Assembly: GCA_030015575.1 (NCBI GenBank)
Contig: CM057338.1
Coordinates: forward strand, 634,996,189 to 635,060,188
DNA: 64,000 nucleotides
DNA from: Agapanthus africanus
Lineage: Eukaryota > Streptophyta > Magnoliopsida > Asparagales > Amaryllidaceae
Reading direction: 5' to 3'
Shown: positions 44,657 through 56,839 of the stretch, piece by piece
Position numbering within the stretch: the first letter of the stretch is position 1
Layout: every line of letters starts with the position of its first letter
Made by a program: the position numbers and the translations under genes
Notes under the pieces: model-generated
Seen by the model: the letters and a program-made list of their open reading frames with translations, nothing else
Told to the model about the DNA's origin: nothing
The model's database searches: none

Positions 44657-45654
44657 CATCGACGGTATCTGGGGTGCGTTCGTCTGCTAAAGTTTCCGGC
44701 GAGCATTCGATCAAGTTGTCGGGAATCTTGTTGAATTACCCGACTGGTTATTGAAAATTTTTTTCAATATCAAGACTAAAATGCGGGGTTTATAATTGTT
44801 AAGGAATTCATATGGTTATGCATGAAATCCAAAGTATGTGACAATTGGGTTTATGATGTCTAAGGTGGTTGCGGATTCCAATTGTTGTAGTTTTTCACTT
44901 TATTTTCTGCGACCGTAAGTGTAATATGTGGTGTATCGCCGGTTTCGTTGCTATATGTCAATGACGATTGGGATATGCATATTTACTTACGTTGATGACT
45001 TGTGATGTTATGTGTTGCCGTCATATCTTATATTGGATCGTTGTGTTTTGAATAGCTGGGTTTTTTTTATGTGAGATGAGGGCTTTTCATTTTCATTCAT
45101 GTAAATACTTGTATGTAATATTCTTTTATTGGGGCACTTCTGGGCTGAGGATGATGTCACCATTGATGTATATTATTTACTTTTTCGCATTAGGATAGAC
45201 CCAAGGAGGGGAGCACAAGTAACCGGGTTCTAGAGTCCAGTGGGAGACCATCTCGAGGAGTCGAAATCGGGTCTCCTAACTCTAGAATTGGTAGGGTTGC
45301 TTGCCGCTCTCTTAGGGTTCTAGGGATATGGGTTTGGCTATTCATCGCGACCGTGGAATCCGTGTTTTTTACTGGCTTAATTGAAAACGCGGAATTCCTA
45401 GTATATCCAATATTTCATATGTGTTCTTCTGCTACTGATATTCTGTGATGTGATCACTTTATATGCTGAGACGAATGCTTATATTATATATATTATGATA
45501 TATAGTAAATATTGCTGCTTTCGTTTCTCTTGTGATGCTTAGGAAGCATAATTTGATGGGACTTCATTAATGAGATTAATGAAAGAAAAAAGAAACTTAA
45601 AGATGTTGTAGAAACTTGTTTTAAAAACTGGTAGCTCTAGTTCTTGCTTTGCAA

Positions 45655-45887
45655 AGGGGTATTCCTTGCAGAATATACAACACCTTATTCGATAAGGAAA
45701 GAGCCGAGATCCCTTCACCGGGAGTGACCTCTTTAGCGAAACTAGCAGATTCTACAACCCACTCGGTTTTGTCTTTTGATTGCCTTTTTAGTTCATGCTT
45801 TGCATTCTAGTATTCCTTGTAGAATATCTAGCACCTTATTCGATGAGGAAAGAGCCGAGATCCCTTCACTGGGAGTGACCTCTTTAG
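45655..45887 (+). repeat. Duplicated three-stem leader element, Copia D
   Basis: Two copies (about 45658-45736 and 45812-45887), each with TATTC..GAATA, then a stem CCTTAT-tcg-ATAAGG or CCTTAT-tcg-ATGAGG, then the conserved GAGCCGAGATCCCTTCACC, with TCCC-ttcacc-GGGA pairing, and GTGACCTCTTTAG. The Copia C copies are at 52555-52620 and 52690-52767. Confidence 0.8.
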
Positions 45888-46026
45888 AGAAACTAGTAAA
45901 AGCCTAGAAAACACTCCTTTTCAAAATCACTCGATTCTACAACGATATCAAGTTCATTACGCTCATGGTTTTCTTAAAACCCTGTGTAGCCCTCCGTCAT
46001 TTCAGATAAGTGCTATTTTAGTATTC

Positions 46027-46243
46027 GTGCTACGGTAGTTTGGCCTCCGTCAAGGTGTAGTGTACGGTAGCTGATTAGTACTTATCGTCAGCATGAGATG
46101 CGATTGGATTGGGGTATTCGTACGGCGTTGTTTAGCCTCCGTCAAAGGTCGTGCTGGTGGGTCTAATTCATTTAAGAAATGAACGGGTTGAACTTGACTA
46201 GCGTCCTATGGGTAGTTTGGCCTCTGTTATGGTCATAGGACGC
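46027..46243 (+). repeat. Three hairpins with one loop and different stems, Copia D leader
   Basis: The loop ggtagTTTGGCCTCCGTCAAGG (variants) is closed by GTGCTAC/GTAGTGT (46027-46063, with G-U pairs), GTACGGC/GTCGTGC (46120-46154, with two G-U pairs) and GCGTCCTATG/CATAGGACGC (46201-46243, perfect 10 bp). Confidence 0.85.
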
Positions 46244-48838
46244 TAGGGGTAAAAACTATTATCGGGAATTTCAAGTGTTGAAATTTGCAATAAGATTGCA
46301 TACCTTCTATGAGATAGTTCGATCCCGATACCCACTGCAAGTAAGAGTTACCCATGGGAGAGTTTTACACATTGCAATTAGCCGATGTAGTAGGTGTCTA
46401 GAAAGGTGTTAATGGGGTTACGCCCCTGGGAAAACAAGTTTTACTTTAATTAGGTCTGTGCGAAAACACGGGGAACCTCCCTCAAAGTACCGAAACTGGC
46501 CTGGCCAAAAGATTGGCGAACTTGTAGAGTGTAATTAATCCCGGCTAGTCTTACCTTTTAGGGTTTGAACGAAGATTTGATAAAAACCGTGGGAGACATC
46601 CTAATTAGATAAAATAATAACCAATCTGATCTTGCAAGAGCGCACGTAGAGTGTTTTCTTCTCTCTCTCTCCTGGTAGCAACCTTGTCACGCCTTAATCA
46701 AGATAATAATATGGATGCATTGACCGAATCTCCTTATTATACTAAGCTGGGGATCATTGGTTCCGCTCTTTCTTATAATTGTTATAAGTCCGAGCAGGAA
46801 ATAGGGGAATATCCGGATTCCCATGTCACCCAATCGAAGAAAGTGCATGTTGATGCATCTTCTTCGGGTGTGTTCATCACCGAGAACTGTTTCTCGGTAT
46901 CCTCTACGTCCTGGGTATGAGATACCGGATCAGGATCCCGCATATGTAATATGTTACATGGGCTACAGGAATGTAACGTTTTGAAAATCGTTTAGGTGAA
47001 ATTTCGGAATTGGTAAAATAACGGGTGTTTTCCGTAAAAATCATGATATAAATATCTTTTAATATAAAATTAAATATACATATTTTAGCTATGTAATTGC
47101 TAGTATTTGGTGTTTATTGAGCTACTCGTAAAATTTCTAATTTTCTGAAAAAAAATTCCGAAAATAATTATTTTAATATTATTTTAAGCCGTCACTAATA
47201 CCTTTAATTAGGGAAAATTACAAATTGGAATGGGTTAATACAAATTTTGTGCATCATGACACACTAAACTAATATGTATAATATTGTTTCTGAAATGAAA
47301 TGAAGTTGTTAAACGGTTTTAGAAATATCGAAGAAAAAGGCTTAAATAGTGATAATAGTGTAAATAGAATTGGGGTATAACATTTATCATTTTTCTCACC
47401 CACACAAACCCACACCCATCCCCATGTCTTGCTGGCCGAGCACCTTGGCAACCCATTCCCAATTTTTCCCCACTTGAAAAGGGTTTTGAAAGAAAAAGAA
47501 AACAAAGGAAATGAGAGAAATAGTAAAATGAGTATGGGTTTTGACTTTGGTGGACTTTGGACTTTCCTCACTCGACTTTTCCCCACCTCACCCTCTCTCC
47601 TCTCTTCCCCAATGCTGCAGCCGAGCTCCCCTCATCTGCCCTCACCCTTTTCTCCTCTCATTCCACTCAAAACCCTTCAAAAAAATCTCCAAAATTCCAT
47701 CACAAATCAAGCTAAAACTCAAATCCAACCTTGACCCATTATTTCCTTGCCCATGCTCGCTTGAATCCTTAGAGCAAGATGACATTTTAGGGGCTATGTT
47801 TTGGCAAGTGTGGATCTCATTTCAAACGAGTTTGATATATAACCCATTTCCAATTGATACTTGTTCTAATCTAAGATTTTGATTAAGTGTTAATTAGGTT
47901 TTAAATGGGTTCAATTGCATGATTAAGAAATTCAAGTTAGGGTTTTCTTTTGAAGTTGGGTTGTGATCAATTGTGCATGGTTGTGTGATGTAGGCTAGCA
48001 TCTTAAAACTTGTTCAAACTAATTTAGTTGCTAATTACAAGTTGTTACTTGAAAAATTTCCAAACTTAAGCATTTTAACAAACTAGGTTTTTGTTAACTA
48101 TGAATATAACTAAGAGAAAAATCCTATTAGGTTATTCATGACATTATGAACATTTTAAATTGTAGTTTAATACTTTAGATCATGCAAATCCAAGCTAAAT
48201 TGTTGTTTGTGAATTTTTGCTATAAAATGGTTGAAATTGGATATTTTTGCAAAACTAGAATTTTGGAATTTATACTAATTGATGAGAATAAATTATTGAA
48301 ATGGTTTATATAACTTAGTTATGATATTTAGTGGATATTATGGCTATTAGTTTCGTTTAAACATCAAGTTTTAAAGTGAAACGGCTAATTGATGCTTACT
48401 AGGTTTCTTGTAATAAATCGATTTTATCAATTTATTGGTTTTGATGAATTGCATCGTATTTTATATATTTTTAGTGAGTTGTAAAACCATGATTGGTACG
48501 TTTGGTGTTTTTCTCGATGGTTTGACGTTTGTACATCGACATCGAGGGTTGTTTTGGCTTTTCCAACATGTGTAGGCGATAGGTTTTGACCTGTGCGTGA
48601 TACGCGTGCCGATTTGGTTTTAGTATGCCGTTTCGATTTCGAATTAGGTTTTTATGCGATATGATACGTTGTGACATGTAGGTACCCCATATGGACTTGG
48701 AGATGACAAGCAAGCGTGTGGCAACGTCAGCACCGGCGAGCGAAGATCAGGTAAGTAGATTTATATCTACGGGGGAAGTCGGATGGATGGCGTATAGCAC
48801 CCCCACAAAGTTACGAGGAATGAGGTGATGTGGGAGAT

Positions 48839-51107
48839 TGTTGGAGATAGTGCCCTCAGAGTCAATTATTAGGTCACAGGTACGTGATTGTAATGATTGA
48901 GGGAGGACCTATCCCGGTAGGACAGTCTTACTCGAGATGATAGTATGCTATCTGGTTTACCTTTATCATCATGTACTGTTTTAGGTGACATGACACGTCG
49001 CTATTACACGTTGATAGAGCCCCTAGGATTCTTGCTTGACCACCAGCAGTATGAGGGCGATCATATAAGTGGGAGCTGGGGGTCTACAAGCATATCCTTA
49101 AAAGGTCCCTAGTCGTGGGAGTTTCGAGACTGGGCATCGATACTCCATTAGTAGACTAGTGTATACAGTCGAGACCCCGACGAGGGGCGGTGGCCGGTCT
49201 CACAAGCCACTGGTGTCAGTTGGATCACCTAAGATGTATACAGGTGCTCATTGGGTTATGAGTACACCGGACAGGACTCGCCGGGAACATGCTAGTTGGT
49301 CATATACCAGACGTCAGATGGCAGTTACCTGGTGACATGTGTGCAGGTTAGTTCATCGACCTGGGGATCGTCATTTGTCTCGTGTGAGTTCCCACTGTAC
49401 TTTGATTACTACCCTACCACGGCTCAAAGGAGTCGTGCAAACAGGTTTTAGTTGGGTGCAGTCCCGAGCCACATGGAGGCAGTGAGCGTATCTTCAGGGG
49501 TTCGTCTCTCCCGGTATTGGGGGTGAGGTCGTGCTGTGTCTAGGAGAGCCATTACACGAAGCCCTCGGCCGAGGCAAGGAGATTTACTGGTAGGTATTCC
49601 AGTAGTATCTCAGGGTGTTCTGGGCTACACTCCGACACGACTTGTACCGCTTTTGGGGGTCTGACTTTTACCAACCCCCTAGGCCCGCCATGCGATGCTC
49701 ATAGACGAACGGATCGGACTGCACGGATATTGTCACTGACAGGCTCAGTTGGGTGTCGGGGTGAGCTTCCTCATCGACGTCCCATTTGGTCAGCACCTGG
49801 TAGCCCGTCACGTATTGGCTTATACCTCTGACGTGCTAGTGGTTAAATCCACAACCAAGGTGTTGACGAGTCTTTAGAGTCCCCCACATTCAGTTACTCA
49901 GCTTTCGGGCGAAAGGTTGTAGAGGCCGTATGGAGATATGGCAAGGTCCGATCAGATACGTGCGGTATTGCACGGATCAGGATCAGACAGTTTGTACTAT
50001 AGGCCGTATGGTTATATGGCAGGGTTCGATCAGATACGTGCGGTATTGCACGGATCAGGATCGAACAGACATTACTGGCCGGTTTTGGTATAAGCCGGAT
50101 CCTGGTATAGTACAGTGTAGTTTTTGTCTCATTGCATTTGTATTTCGGTCGAAATACAGATGCGGGTGTGTATGCACAGTATCGGGGTTTTCCTGTAATT
50201 TATTACGGGACCAGTTTTTTGGAGTTGCCAGTTTGCTTTCCGTTTCGGCCAATTTCCATTGTTCCGTTCATTGGCCGAAGATTGGTGGAGGAGGGCTTAT
50301 TTGCATTGTTGCAAATAGGCATTTGTGGAGGGGGTCTTTTGCTTATTGCCATGTCATGATCACTTGACTTTTTGACTTCATCATGGTTGCTCCATACCTT
50401 GACTTCTTGTTATGATGGCATGACTTTTGTGGACATGATTGTTGATGATGAGAGATGATTGTTTGTTGAGTGTGGGTTTTATTTTGTGATGATTCCTTTT
50501 GCATGATAGCCCTCTCTCTCTCTCTCCATGGGATTATGGGATGGCTCTCTTATTCTATCACCTCTCTCTCATTCTCACTCACTTCCCCACCAAGAGAGGC
50601 CGGCCAAATTAGGCAAGGGCTGTCCAAGTTTTTGAGTGTGGAAATCTTGTTCATTTCATGCTCCAAAAACCCCCAAGTTCCTCCACATAGTTCTTGTTTC
50701 ATCCCTCCACCAAAAGGCAATTCCGATAACCCCAAAATGAGACAAATAGTTCACTACATATTCTACAGCGAACCTTGGGCACGTCGAGTAGCCGGCTTCG
50801 TGCCCGAGTTGCCTCGGCATTGAGGTGGGAGCCCGTAAATAAAGTAGGCGATGTGGTGCACTTCCGGCGACGAGGAGGAGACGGGACTTTTCCGCAGGAG
50901 ATCGGGACCATGACGAGAAGACCGGAGGACTTGGATCGTCGGTATATCTCTTTCCCATCTTTTAGTTAGCTTAGACTAGTTAATGGTTTCGATCCGGGTG
51001 TTTAGTGCGCGCTGGTGCCGGTTTGCTAAGTCCGCAAAATTTAAGTTTTTCACCGCTTCCGCATTCCGGCGTCGGATTGACGGCCGGGGCGCCGCCGTGC
51101 ACTTACA
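48839..51107 (+). mobile_element. Copia C 5' LTR
   Basis: 2269 bp, TG...CA ends. It contains a tandem pair of ~78-bp units each with a hairpin (49946-49988 and 50024-50066), a CT run (50512-50527) and a GC-rich end (ggccggggcgccgccgtgc). Followed by one base and the primer site. Confidence 0.9.
49946..50066 (+). repeat. Paired hairpins with compensating arms in Copia C LTR
   Basis: The loop agatacGTGCggtattGCACggatcag is the same in both units. Arms are GTCCGATC/GATCAGAC here (GATCGGAC, perfect, in the other LTR at 57947-57989) and GTTCGATC/GATCGAAC (50024-50066; 58025-58067). The C-G pair of the first unit is a T-A pair in the second. Confidence 0.88.
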
Positions 51108-51108
51108 G

Positions 51109-51120
51109 TGGTATCAGAGC
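51109..51120 (+). other. Copia C primer-binding site (tRNA-iMet type)
   Basis: TGGTATCAGAGC one base after the 5' LTR end CTTACA, the usual plant Copia primer site. Confidence 0.93.
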
Positions 51121-52554
51121 CTCGCCATTAATATAGTCTATCTTGGTGTAATGTGTTTTACAATTCCGATCGACCAAAATTCCAAAATCCGCATTTTAGT
51201 TCGCATCAGTTTCTGTTGAAAATTTTTTGTCTCGAAAAATTTTTCAGGTTGTAAAATAGTGATGCACTGGATGTTATAAGAACACTGTAGAAATTCGACA
51301 CATTCAGTCGACTAACTGAGCGCGGAACCGCGGCCAAAACCCCACTGGGGCCGCGGGTCCGCCGCTGAACAGTGTCGTTGATGTGTGAAATTTCTTCAGT
51401 AGCTTCATGGGCTTAAAATTGGGGTTTTGGAATATTAACATTGGGCCCAGAATTTCTTTAACTGCTACAGTATTGCTTGGGGGCCCACTTGTTATAATTT
51501 GATTGATCGGATATTTTAAACACATTTTTCACAGTATTTACATTATATCTGTGACCGTGAATGTCACTTGATCGGTAAATCCGGTTTAACTGCTATAGCC
51601 CGGTTAGACGGATTTGCGAACGTGACTTTCACGTTGATGTTCTATGTATTTGCTGTGATGTTGCGGATCGGTCGTGGGGGATAGCCTGGATGCAATGCCA
51701 GTACAGTTTTGTTGTATTATGTACATTTGATTTTACGGGGCGAGCGTCCGACATGTGGACTGCCGTCACTGCCTGTTTGTATTATTATTTTGGGGCACGA
51801 CCTGGTTGCGGTCGATGTACCCGTTGTATGTATATTTTACTTTCTGTACTAGGATTGCCCCGCGGAGGGGTGCACGGATAGCCGGGTTCTGGAGGGCAAC
51901 AAGCCCGCATCTCATGGCATTGAGACGGAGGGGGCTTCACTCTAGGATTGGCGGGCTATTCGCCGCACTCGTAGGGGGTACAGGTTGACCCAGGAGGGGT
52001 GCCCAAGTTACCGGATTCCGTGAAGTGCTGGGTGGTCCATTCACGGAGCTGAAGGGGGCTGCCTCGCTTCAGGTTTTGGCGGGTGACTTGCCGCGCCCGT
52101 AGGGGTCTAGGATTTCATTGCACAGGCTATCCACACGACCAGGGGAACGTCGGGTTTCAGCGGCTCTGTGAAACCCGGGGATCCCAGATATCTGTATTGT
52201 TTCTGTGATGCTGTACATTTCTGTGATGTTACATTTTATTCACGCCTTGAGCGAAATATAATATATTGGTATATATATTAGTAGATGTTGTATATGTTTT
52301 ACATCCGCGCTAGTCCAGTCCCCGCTCTGTCGTTAGTTAGCTAACCTAACGGGTAATGACGGGACCTAGTGGCGAATGCGGATGGCATATACGTACATCA
52401 GTATATTTTCGTTCTTTTTGGTGTGTTCAATTGATGGGACTGCATTGATTCGGATCAATGCAAGTTTAAAAACAAACCTAATCTGATGTTGTTGGAACAC
52501 TTTTTCAAAAAGCTGTTATTGCAAGGACGTTCTCTTTTTGTTTTGCATCGTGAT

Positions 52555-52767
52555 ATTCAGTTAGAATATCCTGCTCCTCAGTCGACGAGGCAAGGGCCGA
52601 GATCCCTTCACCGGGAGTGACCCCTTGGACAAAAAGTTTGCGTCAGGGCATTAACTTCACTATAGCCGATTACTTTTGCTTTGCATCGCGGTATTCATTT
52701 GGAATATCCTGCACCCCATTCTACGGGGAAAGAGCCGAGATCCCTTCACCGGGAATGACCTCTTTAG
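52555..52767 (+). repeat. Duplicated three-stem leader element, Copia C
   Basis: First copy: GATATTC-agtta-GAATATC, then CCTC..GAGG, then GGGCCGAGATCCCTTCACC. Second copy: GGTATTC..GAATATC, then CCCC-attcta-CGGGG, then GAGCCGAGATCCCTTCACC and GGGAATGACCTCTTTAG. The same arrangement occurs in Copia D. Confidence 0.8.
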
Positions 52768-52902
52768 CAACGGTTTTCGTCACTATATTTTCAAAAAGCT
52801 ATCAGTTCCTTCAACGATATCAAGTTCTTTACGTTAAAGGTTTTCGCCAGAAACCATTCGTAGCCCTCCGTCGTTTCATATGGATAGGCAATAGTATTCA
52901 AG

Positions 52903-53112
52903 CTGTGTTTGTTGGCCAAAGTCAAGGCACAGTGTTTGGTAGCTGTTGGTTATTCATATGCAGCATAGATAGATGCGTTGGTTTGGGACAGTCGTATAGC
53001 CTTGTTGGCCAAAGTCAAGGGCTTGTGCGGGTGGATTCAAATCAACCTGGAGAATGACGGGTAGAACTTGACATGTGACTTATGATTTGTTGGCCAAAGT
53101 CAAGGTCATAAG
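52903..53112 (+). repeat. Three hairpins with one loop and different stems, Copia C leader
   Basis: The loop TTGTTGGCCAAAGTCAAGG is repeated three times and closed by CTGTG/CACAG (52903-52932), AGCC/GGCT (52998-53023) and CTTATGA/TCATAAG (53079-53112), all perfect. They correspond in order and place to the three Copia D hairpins. Confidence 0.88.
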
Positions 53113-53460
53113 AGCATGGGGCAGAAATCACATCGGGAGTTTCAAAAGAACTGAAACTTGCCAGATATGCGCATACCTTCTGGAGTGTGATAGCGTGAGC
53201 GGATTCCGTCACGTTATCATGCAATGATAGTTGGATCCCGATTCCTACTGATGAGTTAGTTTACTCCTCGGGTGACCCCGGCTAATTCTTCTTTCAGGTT
53301 TGGAGGAGAATTTGACGGTACAGTGGGAGGTTTCCAGATTAGATAAATTGGTAACCATTCTGATCTAGGTTAGAGTGCACGCTGAGTGTTTCTTTTCTCT
53401 CTCTCTTTGGCAGCGACCATTTGACCCGACCCTAAGACTATGACTCAGTGACCAAGTTGA

Positions 53461-56400
53461 CCGAACTTTCTTAACACTGGCTTTTGGATTGTCAGAGTTG
53501 CAAACCTCATTGCCACTCCTACTTTTACCCTTTTCTCCAGGACACCCCGTATTACTACGAACGTCCACTTCCATTGGACAAAACCATCGTATGGTTATAT
53601 ACGAACTCGAAGGGATTTATTCGAGGATGGTTTCAGGTTCTGGAGAAAACGGATAGGATTATTCAGTTGTCTTTTCCTTTTGCCTCCTCTCCAGTTGCGA
53701 GTGCTCCTTGGTTTAGGAGTAGTACACCTGTTACGCAAATTGGATAGTCTTCTTCCAAACCTTAGGCTGGTGCCGACCGGTAGGGAATGAAGAAAACCAA
53801 TTAGCATAACGATGGTGTGCAGAAGGTATTAAGTTCAGACAAAGTAAGGGATTTGTAAGAGGGCAAAGTAAATTGCAACAGATATTCATGACCAAACCAA
53901 ATATTTCGTTACCACTCCCACATCACCTTTGTATTTCTCCAGGGCACTCCGTATCACTACGAAGATCCACAGTTTATTTGGATACTCCATCGTATGGTTA
54001 TATACGAACTCGAAAGGAACTTGTTCCAGTTCGGGGATGGATTCTGGTCCAGGAGAAATAGGAATAAGGTTTATTCGGTTGTCTTTTATCTTCACCTTCT
54101 CTCATTGCGAGTGTTCCTAGGATTGGGACAGTACACCCATTATGCTTATTGGATAGTCTTCTTCCAAACCATAGGCTGGTGCCGAACGGTAGGGAAGGAA
54201 GAAAACCATTTGGCCTAAAGGGGTGTGCAGAAGGTAAAGACTAAAGACATATGAAGGGATTTGGAGAGGTGGCAAAGAATTATACGGTTACAGTCGTGAA
54301 TCTGGAAGAGGCATTACTAGGAATACCGGGATACCCCATCGAAACATTTCAATGTTTCAGTCTCACTGTGTACTGTTAAAAGAAAACTGATTTCCCGATT
54401 AGGTACTTACTCCAGGGTATGTATTTACCAGGTACGATTCTCACATCTGTATGGTTTTACAGATGATGAGTGGGAGTAAGTTATTGGGAATTGGGTGATT
54501 ATCCTCATTATATCGGGATTCGTTGTAATCGGTGATATTTGAGGAAATCACCTGGGCTGTTTGCCGGTTGGCAAATATTTGGTCTTGAATATCCGCAGTT
54601 ATGCACCAATTTCAAATTGATATATCTGTACGTCTATTTTCATAGAGTGAGATATACCTTTTTGAAATTATGTCTACGACATTTACCTATATCAGTGGAT
54701 GGTTAGGTAAGGAGCATTAAACAGCGGTGTAATTCTTCTTAACCATAAGTACAGTTTTCAACCTACGACACACAGTGAATGAGTTATCAGACTCAAGGGA
54801 CTTATACAAAGGATTGTATGTTGTCCAGGGTCCATCAGGACAGAGGGGTTGGTCCTCGTACTACATTCAGTCTACTTATGACTTCTCAAGTTTTTAGACA
54901 GGTGTTTCGCGGAAACACAGGGTCTGAATGTTGAGAAGTTATAGGTATTTGAATAGAGTAGAGAACCAGGTGTAGCAAGTATCGGGATTCTTCAAAGTGA
55001 TCGAAGATGTAGATACTTGTATATGGTATTCAGTTAATAGTAATGATAAAGAGATCTTGCTTCTCTTTCAGGTTACTCATAATTGGAAGTATTCCTAAGT
55101 TGAGTAACGCTGATCAGGCCTTCTTCCATTTAGTTGACATGCACTCGAGACAGCTGCATGATTTGAATCTGGTTCAATTAAATCAGTGCCTCTGTTTCTA
55201 TATTAGATATAGAACAGTTCATATCTTAACGTTGTTAAGGTACGGGGAGTTGTCCGGTTTATGATTAAAACCAGACACTGGACAACTCAAGGCAAGTTTC
55301 TGTAATGGCTGTTTGTGGGTTGACCCTGGCTATGACGAGGGTTGACTTTCTACCATCTGGATGAACAATAGCAATATTGTTCTAGACTCGCCACAGTTTT
55401 ATTAAAAATGGATTTTTTCAGAAAAACAGTAGTGGGAGTATGGTAGAACTGGAAGTGATTCCAGAACCACAAACGATTACTGAAGATTTGATAAGGAACC
55501 TAAAGATTCAATGTGGATTGACATTCCATTGGCCACTCCGCAGATAAGGTGGGTAACTTCAGGCACCCGAGAGGTACTACGGTAGCCTCAAGGACGGTGA
55601 CAGGGAAGTTCTTGTTTACCCACAATTACCATTGCTGTTGTTCCAGGCTGCGAGACCCGGCAAGAGGATGAGTATAGCGTCGTTCTAAACATTCTTTAGA
55701 AGTGTACGTCTATATGACTCTGCCAGAGGGTTGTCGTAGTCAGTGGGAGCAGCGGAAGCATTGGTGGAAAGGTAGCTTATGTCTATTTATAGACTAAAGC
55801 AGTAATAGCGGAGATAGATCATCTATTTCTGACGTGACAGTCATGGGTTTGACTTCATCAGAATAGGGGATGGATCTGTTGAGAAGGTAGTAGGGTGTGA
55901 TATCCTGGTATTTGGATGACATACACAGAGTAGGAAAAGAAACTCCTATACTACGATCGGTTATACTTTGGTCGTCACACAGTGTTTTCTCCACACAGGA
56001 CTTGGATATTATGTCAGACATACTGGTTACTGGATCTATGGTATTAGATCTAGATTTGGGTGGTTTCCCAATCAGGGTACTTGACAGCATTCTAAGAGTA
56101 TTTAGGATGGACGACTCCTGGCACGGTAGTGTACCTGCAGGTAATGGAGTCACCCTCTCTAAAGGTGTCTTACAGACTAAACGGGAGAGGGATGTGCATG
56201 ATTGGCAGATCACTTGCTCAGGCAATTGAGTCAATCATGAGATGTCAAGTACCACACCAAATGTTGTTCTTGCACTAGATGCAATAAGTTGACATTAATC
56301 CAATCCTGGAGAAACAGTCGGAAGCAGTTTTAGAACATAAGTGGATGTTCTAGGGATATGATAACGACAGCCTCATTCAGGAGACAGTTATCATTCCAGG

Positions 56401-56830
56401 CTTCCAAGGTGACATGGACGACAAGGAGGTTGTCAGAGCTATAGTTTTCCTTCTGATGAGGGGCAGTATTTTGGACAGGTGGTCCAGGGCAATACTGAGG
56501 GAGGCATGGCGCAGGATACTGATTAAGTTCAGTTGACGATACAGTCTAAGAAGTTTGGATTTGGAGTTCATTTATGAGCTATGTCCCATCAGACATCCAG
56601 GCACATTCTAAGACAGGTATTGCTCATTTCGGGAGATGGGTTTCTCCGCGAACTTGAGATATAGAGAGACAAAGAAAGAAACAGCAAAGCGGATCCACTC
56701 ACTGAGGCTATTCCTCGAACGCAAAAGCTCCGCAAACGAGCTTTGTGAGACTGACTAGTAGAGGAGTTGGATGTTCGGTATCACACGGGCTGTGAGTATG
56801 CGACATCGCAATAATTAGCCTTGAGTGCAA
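53461..56830 (+). pseudogene. Copia C gag-pol remnant
   Basis: Decayed Copia coding sequence with many breaks. A ~403-bp tandem duplication is visible (catcgtatggttatatacg at 53586 and 53989). In the last kilobase the Copia RT/RNase H order is recognisable: HSVFSTQDLDIMSD and FRMDDSWHGSVPAGNGVTLSK (near 55980-56160), a Cys-Thr-Arg-Pro region with SNPGEK-like sequence (near 56230-56320), and an ADPLTEAIPR-like end (near 56690-56720). I see no intact domain. Confidence 0.75.
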
Positions 56831-56839
56831 GTGGGAGAT
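56831..56839 (+). other. Copia C polypurine tract
   Basis: gcaaGTGGGAGAT immediately before the 3' LTR start TGTTGG. The same nine bases GTGGGAGAT also stand directly before the 5' LTR (48830-48838). Confidence 0.75.

Larger units (their letters stand above)
43616..46971 (+). mobile_element. Copia D: old Ty1/copia fragment (leader and protease start)
   Basis: Its sequence resembles the interior of Copia C from the primer site onward: 43616-43800 with 51118-51300, 45190-45310 with 51850-52110, 45655-46250 with 52550-53120, 46560-46720 with 53290-53420. The left edge AGCCATGCTAGAG corresponds to the primer site, where Tat inserted. The right edge is cut by the LARD B LTR. A short gag-start-like frame begins at 46711 (MDALTESPYYTKLG), and a Copia-type protease motif (DTGSGSRICNMLHGLQEC) lies around 46920-46975. 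Broken; both LTRs absent here. Confidence 0.8.
51121..53460 (+). mobile_element. Copia C structured leader
   Basis: A ~2.3-kb non-coding leader between primer site and gag. It holds a GC motif pair at 51320-51365 (GCGCGGAACCGCGGCC and GCCGCGGGTCCGCCGC), a ~125-bp tandem duplication (51850-51970 and 51984-52110, single in Copia D), the duplicated three-stem element (52555-52767), and three same-loop hairpins (52903-53112). Large parts align with Copia D, so the leader is conserved better than its coding part. Confidence 0.8.

Noticed and set aside
47429-47882. Overlapping frames in 47.4-47.9 kb as a host gene exon
   Set aside because: The region is inside the LARD B LTR; frames are Pro/Ser-rich from pyrimidine tracts, with no recognised domain or splice structure. 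It resembles an LTR leader.
55794-56234. 146-residue minus-strand frame
   Set aside because: It is the shadow of the plus-strand Copia RT remnant, which has recognisable motifs.
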